NCBI RefSeq assembly: GCF_000420025.1
Contig: NZ_ATUD01000002.1
Span: 372,001-436,000, forward strand
DNA: 64,000 nt
Source of the DNA: Patulibacter americanus DSM 16676
Lineage (GTDB): Bacteria; Actinomycetota; Thermoleophilia; Solirubrobacterales; Solirubrobacteraceae
Reading direction: 5' to 3'
Both the position numbers and the translations under genes were made by a program. The notes under the pieces were generated by a model that did not search any database, was not told where the DNA came from, and worked only from the letters and a program-made list of their open reading frames with translations. Below, piece by piece: positions 10,315-20,518 of this stretch; position 1 is the stretch's first letter, and each line of letters starts with the position of its first letter.

Positions 10315-11226
10315 TCAGGACCCCAGGAGATCGTCGAGCGCCCCGTGGAGGCCCGGGTGGTCGAAGCGGTACCCCAGCTCCTCGGCGCGGGCCGGGACCA
10401 TGCGGCAGCTGTCGAGCACGAGCGCGGACATGTCGCCCAGGGCGGTGCGTAGCGCGATCGCGGGGACCGGGACGAGGACGGGACGGCTGAGCGCCCGGCC
10501 GACAGCCTTCGAGAACGCCTTGTTCGTCGCGGACTCCGGGGCCGCGGCGTTGATCGCGCCCGCGAAGTCCGGGTGGTCCAGCGCCGCCAGCAACAGGCCG
10601 ACGTGGTCGTCGACGTGGATCCACGGCACCCACTGGCGGCCCGCGCCGAACCAGCCACCGAGGCCCAGGCGGAACGGACGGGCCATCACCGGCAGCGCAC
10701 CGCCGTCGGCCGCGAGGATCATGCCCGTGCGGACGACCGCCACCCGCATGCCCAGCGCGTCGGCGCCGTGCGCGGCGTCCTCCCAGCGGCGGGCGAGCGT
10801 GCCGAGGAAGTCGTCGGCCGGGCCCCGGGCCTCGGTGACCTCGGCGTCGCCCGTGTCGCCGTAGTAGCCCGAGGCGGAGCCGCTGACCAGCGTCGCCGGT
10901 CGGTCGTCGCCCAGGGCGGCCAGCGCCTGCACCAGGTGCTCCGTGGTGCGGATCCGCGAGGCCTCGATGCGGGGGCGCGAGCTCGCCGTCCAGCGCTGGA
11001 AGACCGGCTCGCCGGCCAGGTTGATGACCGCGTCGCGGCCCGTCAACGACGCCGCGGGCGGCGGGCCCGACTGCGGGTCCCAGTCGAAGGCCTCGACGTC
11101 GCCGAGCGCCGCGCGGGCCTTCGCGGCGTTCCGCGAGAGCACGGTGACGCGGTCGCCCCGCTCGAGGAGGCGCGCGACGATCCGCGTGCCGATCGTCCCG
11201 GTGGCGCCGGTGATGGTGACGTGCAT
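10315..11226 (-). CDS. TIGR01777-family NAD(P)-dependent sugar epimerase-like protein
   Basis: This 303-aa short-chain Rossmann protein starts MHVTITGATGTIGTRIV, the nucleotide-binding loop. It has the family signatures INLAGEPVF, a SGSASGYYGDTGD active-site strand with the YxxxG-type Tyr and WIHVDDHVGLLLAAL, and ends in the DUF1731-type C-terminus (PVPAIALRTALGDMSALVLDS). The family, represented by E. coli YfcH, has no settled substrate. The ATG at 11226 puts the Rossmann loop at the N-terminus. The last codons, GALDDLLGS, reappear almost exactly in the downstream DNA (see findings). Confidence 0.85.
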   Translation of the reverse strand: MHVTITGATGTIGTRIVARLLERGDRVTVLSRNAAKARAALGDVEAFDWDPQSGPPPAASLTGRDAVINLAGEPVFQRWTASSRPRIEASRIRTTEHLVQALAALGDDRPATLVSGSASGYYGDTGDAEVTEARGPADDFLGTLARRWEDAAHGADALGMRVAVVRTGMILAADGGALPVMARPFRLGLGGWFGAGRQWVPWIHVDDHVGLLLAALDHPDFAGAINAAAPESATNKAFSKAVGRALSRPVLVPVPAIALRTALGDMSALVLDSCRMVPARAEELGYRFDHPGLHGALDDLLGS

Positions 11227-11367
11227 GGGGGCATTGTCGCGGGTGGTGCGTCCGGGACCAAGCGGGCCGGCACGCCGGTCCTCCCGCCCGTCCTCCGGCC
11301 GGTCCAACCGCTCATCCCTCGCGGAGGAGGGGCGACCGCCCTACCGCCCTACCGCCCCCACCGGACC

Positions 11368-12780
<1,413 letters not shown>

Positions 12781-12788
12781 GCGGCGAA

Positions 12789-12794
12789 ACAGTA
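12789..12794 (-). promoter_or_regulatory. Candidate -10 element of the malic enzyme gene
   Basis: TACTGT on the minus strand ends 8 nt before the GTG at 12780, predicting a leaderless message. The direct repeats at 12825 and 12870 lie just upstream. Confidence 0.5.
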
Positions 12795-12824
12795 GTACGC
12801 AGGAGCGCCGCCGGAGGGCCGACC

Positions 12825-12880
12825 TAGTATGCAAGTCCCCAGTGCTGGAGCGGGTTTGCGGGCCGTTCGTAGTATGCAAG
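12825..12880. repeat. Two direct copies of TAGTATGCAAG in the malic enzyme-polA intergenic region
   Basis: Exact 11-bp copies at 12825-12835 and 12870-12880 are spaced 45 bp apart start to start. The motif GGCCGTTCGT also occurs twice nearby (12861-12870 and 12893-12902). Position between divergent promoters suggests binding sites for a regulator of the malic enzyme or polA. Confidence 0.6.
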
Positions 12881-12965
12881 CACCGGTGCCCGGGCCGTTC
12901 GTCTCCGCCGGAGTCCTCACCCCGGAGGCGGCTTTCGCGGACCCGGTCCGCGCCGCCCGGCGGGC

Positions 12966-12971
12966 TATGGT
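12966..12971 (+). promoter_or_regulatory. Candidate -10 element of polA
   Basis: TATGGT ends 6 nt before the GTG at 12978, consistent with a leaderless transcript. Confidence 0.5.
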
Positions 12972-12977
12972 GCCGGG

Positions 12978-15806
12978 GTGGCCTCGCGCGAACCCGCCCT
13001 GCTCCTGATCGACGGCAACTCGCTCGCGTACCGGGCGTTCTTCGCGCTCCCGGAGTCCATCGCGACCTCCACGGGCGAGCCGACGAACGCGCTCTTCGGC
13101 TTCGCGTCGATGCTCGTCAAGCTCTACCAGGACCTCGGCCCCGTCCCGACCGCCGTGGTGTGGGACGCCGGCATGTCGGGGCGCACCGAGGTCTACCCGG
13201 AGTACAAGGCGCAGCGGGCGAAGAAGCCCGACCTGCTGCGCCAGCAGTGGCCGTTCCTCTCCGAGATCTCGGCCGGCTTCGGCTACGCCAACGTGTCCTC
13301 GAAGGGGTGGGAGGCGGACGACGTCATCGGCACCCTCGCCCTGCACGCGCGCGAGCGGAAGCTGCGCACGGTCATCGTCACGGGCGACCGCGACCAGTTC
13401 CAGCTCATCGACCCCGACGACTGGGTCGGTGTGATGGCGACCGCCCGCGGGATCACCGAGACGAAGGTCTACGACTATCAGGCCGTCATCGATCGCTACG
13501 GCCTGAAGCCCGAGCTGATCCCCGACTTCTACGGCCTGAAGGGCGACACGTCGGACAACATCCCGGGCGTCCCCGGCATCGGCGACAAGACCGCCGCGCA
13601 GCTCCTGCAGCAGTTCGGCGACCTCGAGACGGTGCTCGCGTCCATCGACCAGATCTCGGGCGCGAAGCGGAAGCAGAACCTGGCCGAGCACGCCGAGAAC
13701 GCCCGCATCTCGCGCGAGCTGGCGCGCATCCATACGGACGTCCCCGTCGACTACGACCTCGACGCGCTGCTCGTCGCCAAGCCCGACGCCCACGCGCTGC
13801 GCGAGACGTTCATGCGCTTCGAGCTGCGCGACCCGTGGCGCCGCCTCGAACCGCTGCTCGAGTCCGACGGCCGCCCGTCCGCGAAGGCGGGCGACGGCCC
13901 CGTCACCGCCAGCGTCGTCGACGCGCCGCTGCGCGAGGTGGCCCTGGACGAGCTGCGCGGGATCCTGGAGGAGGCCGACGCGGCCGCGCCCGAGGGCGCC
14001 GCGCCGCTCCCCGTCGCCGTCGCCGTGGTCGAACCCGTCGCCGCGGAGCAGGAGCAGTCCGGGCAGCTCTTCGACCCCGACACGACGGTCGAGGCACCCG
14101 CCGAGGATGCGGACGCCGCGAGCGAGGGCGACCCCGGGCAACTGGCCCTCGACGTGCCCGGCGACGCCGGAGCCGCACCCACGCCCGCCCTGCCGCTGCG
14201 CTTCGCCGTCGCCCGGCTCGACGACGGCGGCCGGCCCGTCGAGCTCCTCGCCGGCGGCTGCGCGAGCTCGGCCGACGTGCTCGCGGCACTCGAGGGCCGC
14301 CCGCTCGTCTGCCACGACGGCAAGGCCCTGGCCGAGGGCGGCGACCCGGACCGCGGCGCGGCGGCCGACCGTCCGCCCGCGCCCCGTCTGGCCCACGACA
14401 CGCTGCTCGCCGCCTACGTGCTCGAGCCGCAGCGCCGCGGCTACCCGCTCGACGAGCTGGCCGACGAGGCCGACGTCGCCGTCGCCGACACCGTGGGCGA
14501 CCTCGCCGCCGCCACGGCCGGGCGTGTCGCGCTGCTGGCCGTCCACCAGCGGGGCCTCGTCCACAACGCCGGGCTCACCGAGCTGCTGCGCGACGTCGAG
14601 CTGCCCCTGGTCGACGTGCTGCGCGAGATGGAGCGCGAGGGCGTGCGGCTGTCCGTCCCGCGCCTGAGCGAGGTGCGCGACGAGGTCCACGCCGAGATCC
14701 TCGAGCTGCAGGCCAAGATCCACGAGCACGCCGGCCGCGAGTTCACGATCGGCTCGCCCAAGCAGCTGGGCGAGGTGCTCTTCGAGGAGCTCGGGCTGAC
14801 GAAGAAGCGCAAGGGCAAGACGGGCTTCTCCACCGACGCGCGCGTGCTCCAACAGATCCGCGACGAGCACGAGGTCATCCCGCTCATCGAGCGCTGGCGC
14901 GAGCTCTCGACCCTCGCCAAGACGTATCTCGACGTGCTGCCGCAGCTCGCCCAGGCCGACCCGCGCAGCCGCATCCACACGACGTTCCAGCAGACCGTCG
15001 CGCAGACGGGCCGGCTCTCGTCGACCGACCCGAACCTGCAGAACGTGCCCGTCCGCACCGCGCTGGGCCGCCGCATCCGCGGCTGCTTCGAGGCGGAGGA
15101 GGAGACCGTGCTGCTGTCCTGCGACTACTCCCAGGTCGAGCTGCGGATCCTGGCCTTCTACGCGGAGGAGGAGACGCTGCGCGACGCCTTCCGCGAGGAC
15201 CGCGACGTCCACACCGCGACGGCCATGACGGTCTTCGGCGTGGGGGAGGACGAGCTCGACGCCGGCCTGCGGTCGAAGGCGAAGATGGTCAACTACGGCA
15301 TCGCCTACGGCCTTACGGACTTCGGCCTCGCCGAGCGGCTGAACATCCCGCGGGAGGAGGCGAAGGAGGTCATCGACGCCTACTTCGCCCAGTTCACCGG
15401 CGTCAAGCGCTTCATCGACTCCACCATCGAGCAGGCGAAGGAGGCCGGCGAGGTCCGCACGATGTTCGGCCGCCGCCGGCTCATCCCCGAGCTGCGCGCC
15501 CGCAACCCGCAGATGCGCGGCCTGGGCGAGCGCCTGGCCGTCAACACGATCATCCAGGGCACCGCCGCGGACATCATGAAGCTGGCGATGATCAACGTCC
15601 GCCGCGCGCTGGACGACGCCGGCGTCCGCTCCCGCATGGTCCTCACGATCCACGATGAGCTCCTCGTGGAGGGCCCGGCGAGCGAGATGGAGGGCCCCGA
15701 CGGCGTCCGCGCCCTCGTGGAGCGGGAGATGGTCTCGCCGTGGACGCAGGACCCGCCGCTCAAGGTCGAGGGCGGCATCGGCAAGACCTGGGTCGACGCG
15801 AAGTAA
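12978..15806 (+). CDS. polA: DNA polymerase I
   Basis: PolA fills gaps and removes RNA primers during repair and lagging-strand synthesis. The 942-aa protein has an N-terminal 5' nuclease (LLIDGNSLAYRAFFALP, VTGDRDQFQLID, DNIPGVPGIGDKTAAQLL; about 1-290). An Ala/Pro/Glu-rich linker (about 310-400) leads to a degenerate 3'-5' exonuclease-like domain without the DTE-type metal motif, then the polymerase domain. The last contains SCDYSQVELRILAFYA, KMVNYGIAYGLTDFG and VLTIHDELLVEGP. Loss of proofreading residues is usual in actinobacterial PolA. The O-helix has Tyr where E. coli has Phe762. The GTG start is supported by TATGGT 6 nt upstream. Confidence 0.96.
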   Translation: MASREPALLLIDGNSLAYRAFFALPESIATSTGEPTNALFGFASMLVKLYQDLGPVPTAVVWDAGMSGRTEVYPEYKAQRAKKPDLLRQQWPFLSEISAGFGYANVSSKGWEADDVIGTLALHARERKLRTVIVTGDRDQFQLIDPDDWVGVMATARGITETKVYDYQAVIDRYGLKPELIPDFYGLKGDTSDNIPGVPGIGDKTAAQLLQQFGDLETVLASIDQISGAKRKQNLAEHAENARISRELARIHTDVPVDYDLDALLVAKPDAHALRETFMRFELRDPWRRLEPLLESDGRPSAKAGDGPVTASVVDAPLREVALDELRGILEEADAAAPEGAAPLPVAVAVVEPVAAEQEQSGQLFDPDTTVEAPAEDADAASEGDPGQLALDVPGDAGAAPTPALPLRFAVARLDDGGRPVELLAGGCASSADVLAALEGRPLVCHDGKALAEGGDPDRGAAADRPPAPRLAHDTLLAAYVLEPQRRGYPLDELADEADVAVADTVGDLAAATAGRVALLAVHQRGLVHNAGLTELLRDVELPLVDVLREMEREGVRLSVPRLSEVRDEVHAEILELQAKIHEHAGREFTIGSPKQLGEVLFEELGLTKKRKGKTGFSTDARVLQQIRDEHEVIPLIERWRELSTLAKTYLDVLPQLAQADPRSRIHTTFQQTVAQTGRLSSTDPNLQNVPVRTALGRRIRGCFEAEEETVLLSCDYSQVELRILAFYAEEETLRDAFREDRDVHTATAMTVFGVGEDELDAGLRSKAKMVNYGIAYGLTDFGLAERLNIPREEAKEVIDAYFAQFTGVKRFIDSTIEQAKEAGEVRTMFGRRRLIPELRARNPQMRGLGERLAVNTIIQGTAADIMKLAMINVRRALDDAGVRSRMVLTIHDELLVEGPASEMEGPDGVRALVEREMVSPWTQDPPLKVEGGIGKTWVDAK

Positions 15807-15815
15807 ACCCAGGCT

Positions 15816-15948
15816 GGCCCCGCCCGAGCGTCTCGGGCCGGGCCGCGTCGGACTGCGGCAGGGCTCGGGGCACCCGCATGGGGGGCGGGCCCCGCCCCGA
15901 GCTTCTCGGGCCGGGCCGCGTCGGACTGCGGCACGGCTCGGGGCACCC
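15816..15948. repeat. Tandem pair of about 60-bp hairpin-containing repeats downstream of polA
   Basis: Two near-identical units (15816-15875 and 15888-15948, period about 72 bp) follow the polA stop. Each begins with an inverted repeat, CCCGAG-3 nt-CTCGGG, and continues with a conserved GGGCCGCGTCGGACTGCGGC segment. The first hairpin could terminate polA transcription. The start of the second unit matches the 29-bp hairpin found at 51.5 and 52.9 kb. Confidence 0.85.
15887..15915 (-). repeat. Dispersed 29-bp hairpin repeat, copy 1
   Basis: Reverse-complement copy of the element at 51524-51552 and 52931-52959, 28 of 29 positions identical. Core stem is CCCGAG/CTCGGG with loop CTT. It resembles a REP-like intergenic element. 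Confidence 0.75.
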
Positions 15949-16031
15949 ACAAAGCCCCACGCGGTCCGCGGTAGCGTGCGGGGCGTCCCCCGTCCGCCCC
16001 GCCGCGCGGTGGGGCCGTCCCCTGGAGTCCC

Positions 16032-17441
16032 ATGTCCCGCCTGTCCCGGTCGCGCGGTCCCGCCGCGTCCTCCCTCCTCGTCGGGGGGCGGGCCGTTCCG
16101 CTCGCCCTCGCAGCGCTGCTCGCCGGCGCCGCACCTGCGGCAGCCGACGTCGCACGCATGGCGGTGGACGAGCCGAACGACCCGCGGCAGCCCAGCACCG
16201 TGCGCATCACGGTGACGGACGGCGCAGGTGCGGAGCGGAGGCTCGGCCCGTTCACGACCGTGGAGGCGCCGAGCGGGCTCGTGGCGTCGCCGGACGGACG
16301 TCACCTCCTCGTGCTGCCCTCCGACGACGGAAACGGGGAGGGGCGGGCGTACGTGGTCGCCAGCGCCGGGGGTCCGCTGGTGCCGCTGACGATGCCCACG
16401 AACGTCGCGGCGGCGCCGCCCTACTCCGAGCTCTCGTGGACGCCCGACGGATCCGAGGTGATCATCGGCGACGCAGCACGGTCGACGCCTCGCCCGGACG
16501 ACGCCGACGAGACGACGCTCACGTGGACGGCGCTGCGCTGTCCAGTCGCGTCGGCGGTCTGCGCCGAGCTCCCCGGGCCGGCCGGCAGCGCGGTGGGCGT
16601 GCCCGGCGGGGCGCTGGTCAGCTCCTCGCCCTTCTCGCTGTTCCCCGCTGAGTACCTCTTCGCCGGCATCAGCGACACGCCGAGGCCCGACTGGGTCCGT
16701 CCCGGCGGCGCCGACGGGCGCCTCGTCCGGAACCTGCACGGAGCGACCCGGGTGTCGGCGACGCACATCGAGGGGGTGGTGCCGCGCACCGTCGGCCGGT
16801 TCGTCGGCCGCGCGGCCGACGGCCTGCCCTACACGCTCGGGCTGACCGGGGGCCCGTCGGGAGCCCTCGCCCTCCGGTACACGCTGACCACCCGGGTGCG
16901 ACGCCGCGCGGACGGACGGATCCGGCTGGCCCAGCGCGGCAGCGGCCCGCGGCTGCTCACCGTGGCCCCGAACGGGGAGGCACGTACGGGACCCGCGCCG
17001 CGCGTGCGGATCCCCCGGAGGGATCTCGACGGCACGGCTCGCAAGCGGATCCGTGGTGTTCCGCGGTGGCCGTTCGTGCCGAGGCTGGGCCGCTCGGACG
17101 GCGGCTGGGTCGGATTCGCCTTCGAGGATCCGGCGAGCCTCGCCCCGGACGGGGTGCTCGCGACGATGGGCGACGACGGCCGGCCCCGGGCCGTGCAGGT
17201 GGGCGGTCGTTCGGCGACGGCACGCAACCTCATCGAGGCGCTGCCCGATGCGGGGTCCTTCGACTACGCGTCCGAGTTCCGGGTCCTCGGCTACGAGCGG
17301 GCGAGCCGCAGCGCCGTCGTCCGCGTCGACTGGTCCTCAGGGGAGGGCCGCTCCCGCACCCGCCGCGTCGCGATGCGGGTGCCGCTCGACGGCGGCGGGA
17401 CTCCGCGCACGATCCCGGGCGGGGCCGACGCGGCCTGGTGA
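16032..17441 (+). CDS. Secreted hypothetical protein, possible beta-propeller
   Basis: The 469-aa product has a signal peptide (about residues 1-38, ending APAAADVA). The mature protein contains repeats in the style of TolB/WD40 propeller blades, such as LVASPDGRHLLVLPSDD and LSWTPDGSEVIIGDAA. No catalytic motif is seen and I do not recognise the family. TGGAG lies 4 nt before the ATG, and a TAGCGT hexamer at 15972-15977 could be the -10 of a leadered promoter. It stands alone between the polA repeats and the glycosidase. A role outside the cell is inferred from the signal peptide only. Confidence 0.75.
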   Translation: MSRLSRSRGPAASSLLVGGRAVPLALAALLAGAAPAAADVARMAVDEPNDPRQPSTVRITVTDGAGAERRLGPFTTVEAPSGLVASPDGRHLLVLPSDDGNGEGRAYVVASAGGPLVPLTMPTNVAAAPPYSELSWTPDGSEVIIGDAARSTPRPDDADETTLTWTALRCPVASAVCAELPGPAGSAVGVPGGALVSSSPFSLFPAEYLFAGISDTPRPDWVRPGGADGRLVRNLHGATRVSATHIEGVVPRTVGRFVGRAADGLPYTLGLTGGPSGALALRYTLTTRVRRRADGRIRLAQRGSGPRLLTVAPNGEARTGPAPRVRIPRRDLDGTARKRIRGVPRWPFVPRLGRSDGGWVGFAFEDPASLAPDGVLATMGDDGRPRAVQVGGRSATARNLIEALPDAGSFDYASEFRVLGYERASRSAVVRVDWSSGEGRSRTRRVAMRVPLDGGGTPRTIPGGADAAW

Positions 17442-17659
17442 CGGGTGACGGCAGCGCCGACCGGGGCGCCGCTGCAACCCCGTCGCCACCCCGCAAAGAC
17501 CTGCACTGTGACTGCGAGCACGCTAAGGTCGTAGCGCCACTGGTCGAACCCGGGCATCCATGAGCGGTTTGCCCCGCACATGGTGAAAACGCCCAGGTTC
17601 GAACATTGGCCGGTCTCGCTTCCCCCCGCGCGGCCGTCCCCCGAAGTTCAGGAGCAGAG

Positions 17660-20515
17660 ATGCGTCGCAGGGAGTTCGTGCAGAGGACATCGGCCACGGC
17701 CGTGGGCGTGGGTGCGCTCGCGACCTGGCCCGGAGCGGCCCGCGCCACCCGCGGTCCCAAGCCGGGCCGCACGCCGGCCCCGCTGGCTTGGCCGCAGGCG
17801 ACGAGCCAGGCCAAGCCGTGGACCCGCTGGTGGTGGCTCGGCAGCAACGTCGACGAGGCCGGCCTGAAGGCCAACCTCGGCGCGTACCGGGACGCCGGCA
17901 TCGGCGGCGTCGAGATCCAGGCGATCTACGGTGCGAAGGGCGACGAGGCGAAGAACCGCCCGTTCCTCAGCCCGTCGTGGGTCGAGGCGGTCGACAGCGC
18001 CAGTCGGATCGCGAAGGACCTCGGCCTCGGCGTCGACATGACGACCGGCTCGGGCTGGCCCTTCGGCGGCCCGTGGGTCGCCGACGACGACAGCGCGGCG
18101 AAGGTGCTCACGGAGCGCTGGACGCTCGCCGCCGGCGGGCGCCTGGCCGAGCCCGTCCGGGTCAAGAACCCGCCGGCGAACAAGCCGATCCCGCCACTGG
18201 ACCGCATCGTCGCCCGCGCCCCCGACGGCACCACCGTCGACCTGACCGACAAGGTCGGCGCCGACGGCACGCTCGACGCCGTCGCCCCCGAGGGCGGCTG
18301 GGAGCTGACCGCCGTCTTCGTCGGCCGCGTCCGCATGGCCGTCAAGCGCGCCGCGCCGGGCAGCGAGGGTCTCGTCATCGACTACATCAGCGAGCGCTCG
18401 CTGCCGAACTACCTCGCGCGGTTCGACCAGGCGCTCGGCAAGGGCTCGCACGGCCTGCGGTCGATGTTCCACGACTCCTACGAGGTCGGGGCCGCGAACT
18501 GGACCGACACGATGCTCGAGGACTTCCGGGAGCTCCGCGGCTACGACCTCGTGCCGTTCCTCCCCGAGGTCACGGGTCAGGGCGACGAGGAGACCCGCGC
18601 CCGCGTGCGCTCCGACGTGCGCGAGACGTTCGCCGACCTGCTGCTCACCCGCTTCACGAGCCGCTGGTCGGACTGGAACCACGAGCACGGCTGGCTCACG
18701 CGCAACCAGGCGCACGGCTCCCCGGCCAACCTGCTGGACCTCTACGCCCGCGTCGACATCCCGGAGACGGAGAGCTTCGGCCCCAGCGCGTTCCCGATCC
18801 CGGGGCTGCGCGCGGACCAGAACTACTCCACGGACGACTTCGGCCGGCCCGACCCGCTCGTGATGCGCTTCGCGTCCTCCGCCGCGCACGTGGAGGGCAA
18901 GCCGCTGGCGTCCTCCGAGAGCTGCACGTGGCTCGGCGAGCACTTCCACGTCTCGCTCGCGCAGATGAAGCCCGAGCTCGATCAGCTCTTCGCCGCCGGC
19001 ATCAACCACGTGTTCTTCCACGGCACGACGTACTCGCCCCCGGGTGAGCCGTTCCCGGGGCTGAACTTCTACGCGTCGACGGACCTCAACCCGCAGAACC
19101 CGCTCTGGCGCGACCTGCCCGAGCTGACGGACTACGTCACCCGCGCCCAGTCGCTCCTGCAGGAGGGGACCCACGACAACGACGTGCTCGTGTACTTCCC
19201 GCAGCACGACCTGTGGCACACGGCGAAGGATCCGCTCGTCCCGCAGTTCACGGTCCACGGCGCCGAGGAGTGGCTGCACGAGCACCCGACGGGCTTCGGC
19301 GAGGTCACCGTCGGACTCGAGGCCAAGGGCTGGCAGTTCGACTACGTCTCCGACCGCATGCTCGAGGGCATCTCGGCCGGGCGGAACGGCGCGGTGCACA
19401 CGAAGGGTGGCGACTACGCGACCGTGCTCGTCCCGGGGGCGAAGATCGTCCCGCTGGCCACGCTCCGGCGCCTGCGCGACCTCGCCGCGGGCGGCGCGAC
19501 CGTGGTCTTCCGCGGCGGACTCCCCGAGGACGTCCCGGGCCTGGCCGACCTCGAGGCGCGCCGGAAGGAGCTCGCGGGCCTGCTCACCGAGATCCGCCGC
19601 TCCGAGCGCCGCACGCGGATCGGCACGGAGCACCGCATCGGCCGCGGCCGGTTCGTGGTGACGGGCGACGTCGACGCCGGGCTCGTCGAGGCCGGCGCGC
19701 GCCGCGAGGCCGCGGCCGACCTCGGCGTCCGCGTGCTGCGGCGCCGCCACGCGCAGGGCCGCCACCTGTTCGTCACGAACCTCGGCGCCCAGCCCGTCGA
19801 CGGCTGGCTCCCGTTGGCCGACGACGCGCGCTCGGCCGCGATCCTCGATCCCTCCGACGGCGCCTCGGGCGTCGCGGACCTGCGCCGCCGCGGCGGCCGG
19901 ACCGAGGTGCGCCTGCGCCTCGAGCCCGGCGACTCGCTGTTCGTGCGGACGTTCACGAGCCGCCGCGTCCACGGCCTGCGCTGGGCGCTGCCGCGCGACG
20001 CCGGCCGCGCCGTCGACCTGACCGGCCCGTGGGAGCTGCGGTTCCTCGACGGCGACGGCAAGCCGGGCGCGCCGCGGACGCTCCCGGAGCTCGTCTCGTG
20101 GACGGAGCTGGGCGCCGAGGCGGCCGCGTTCTCCGGGACGGCGCGCTACACGCTGCGGTTCCAGGCGCCGAAGGGTCGGGCGGACGAGTGGCTGCTCGAG
20201 CTCGGCGACGTGCGCGAGTCCGTGCGGGTGCGCCTGAACGGCCGCGAGCTGGAGACGGCGTGGCGGATCCCGTTCGAGGTCACGATCGAGGACGGGCTGC
20301 GCCGCGGCGAGAACGTGCTCGAGCTCGAGGTCACGAACCTCGCGGCCAACGCGGTCCGCGACCTCTCGCTCAAGGGCAAGGTCTGGGACCGCTTCTACAT
20401 CGTGAACATCAACTACAAGCCGTTCGACCCGAAGACTTGGGGGCCGGAGCCCTCCGGCCTGCTCGGGCCCGTCCGGCTCGTGCCCCAGCGGGTCGACGGC
20501 CCGCCGCGGGCGTAG
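17660..20515 (+). CDS. Tat-exported GH106-like glycoside hydrolase (alpha-L-rhamnosidase type)
   Basis: This 951-aa enzyme opens with a twin-arginine signal (MRRREFVQRTSATAVG...AARA), so it is probably exported folded. The mature N-terminus has WTRWWWLGSNVDEAGLKANL and AGIGGVEIQAIYG, then MTTGSGWPFGGPWV, MFHDSYEVG, SSESCTWLGEHFHVSLAQMK and HVFFHGTTYSPP. I associate this set with family GH106 alpha-L-rhamnosidases. The C-terminal 200 residues look like a jelly-roll sugar-binding domain (WELRFLDGDG, LNGRELETAWRIPFEV). The ATG has GGAG 5 nt upstream and begins the Tat signal; an upstream in-frame TTG would bury it. Substrate is inferred from family memory. No sugar transporter is adjacent, and it ends 3 nt from the convergent AbrB gene. 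Confidence 0.8.
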   Translation: MRRREFVQRTSATAVGVGALATWPGAARATRGPKPGRTPAPLAWPQATSQAKPWTRWWWLGSNVDEAGLKANLGAYRDAGIGGVEIQAIYGAKGDEAKNRPFLSPSWVEAVDSASRIAKDLGLGVDMTTGSGWPFGGPWVADDDSAAKVLTERWTLAAGGRLAEPVRVKNPPANKPIPPLDRIVARAPDGTTVDLTDKVGADGTLDAVAPEGGWELTAVFVGRVRMAVKRAAPGSEGLVIDYISERSLPNYLARFDQALGKGSHGLRSMFHDSYEVGAANWTDTMLEDFRELRGYDLVPFLPEVTGQGDEETRARVRSDVRETFADLLLTRFTSRWSDWNHEHGWLTRNQAHGSPANLLDLYARVDIPETESFGPSAFPIPGLRADQNYSTDDFGRPDPLVMRFASSAAHVEGKPLASSESCTWLGEHFHVSLAQMKPELDQLFAAGINHVFFHGTTYSPPGEPFPGLNFYASTDLNPQNPLWRDLPELTDYVTRAQSLLQEGTHDNDVLVYFPQHDLWHTAKDPLVPQFTVHGAEEWLHEHPTGFGEVTVGLEAKGWQFDYVSDRMLEGISAGRNGAVHTKGGDYATVLVPGAKIVPLATLRRLRDLAAGGATVVFRGGLPEDVPGLADLEARRKELAGLLTEIRRSERRTRIGTEHRIGRGRFVVTGDVDAGLVEAGARREAAADLGVRVLRRRHAQGRHLFVTNLGAQPVDGWLPLADDARSAAILDPSDGASGVADLRRRGGRTEVRLRLEPGDSLFVRTFTSRRVHGLRWALPRDAGRAVDLTGPWELRFLDGDGKPGAPRTLPELVSWTELGAEAAAFSGTARYTLRFQAPKGRADEWLLELGDVRESVRVRLNGRELETAWRIPFEVTIEDGLRRGENVLELEVTNLAANAVRDLSLKGKVWDRFYIVNINYKPFDPKTWGPEPSGLLGPVRLVPQRVDGPPRA

Positions 20516-20518
20516 GGG

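Noticed and set aside
15816-15948. CRISPR-like array
   Set aside because: Only two units, no regular spacers between repeats, no cas genes; better described as a tandem intergenic repeat.
17580-17605. GGTTCGAAC resembling a tRNA T-loop
   Set aside because: No acceptor, D or anticodon stems could be built around it, and no CCA or pairing partner is present.
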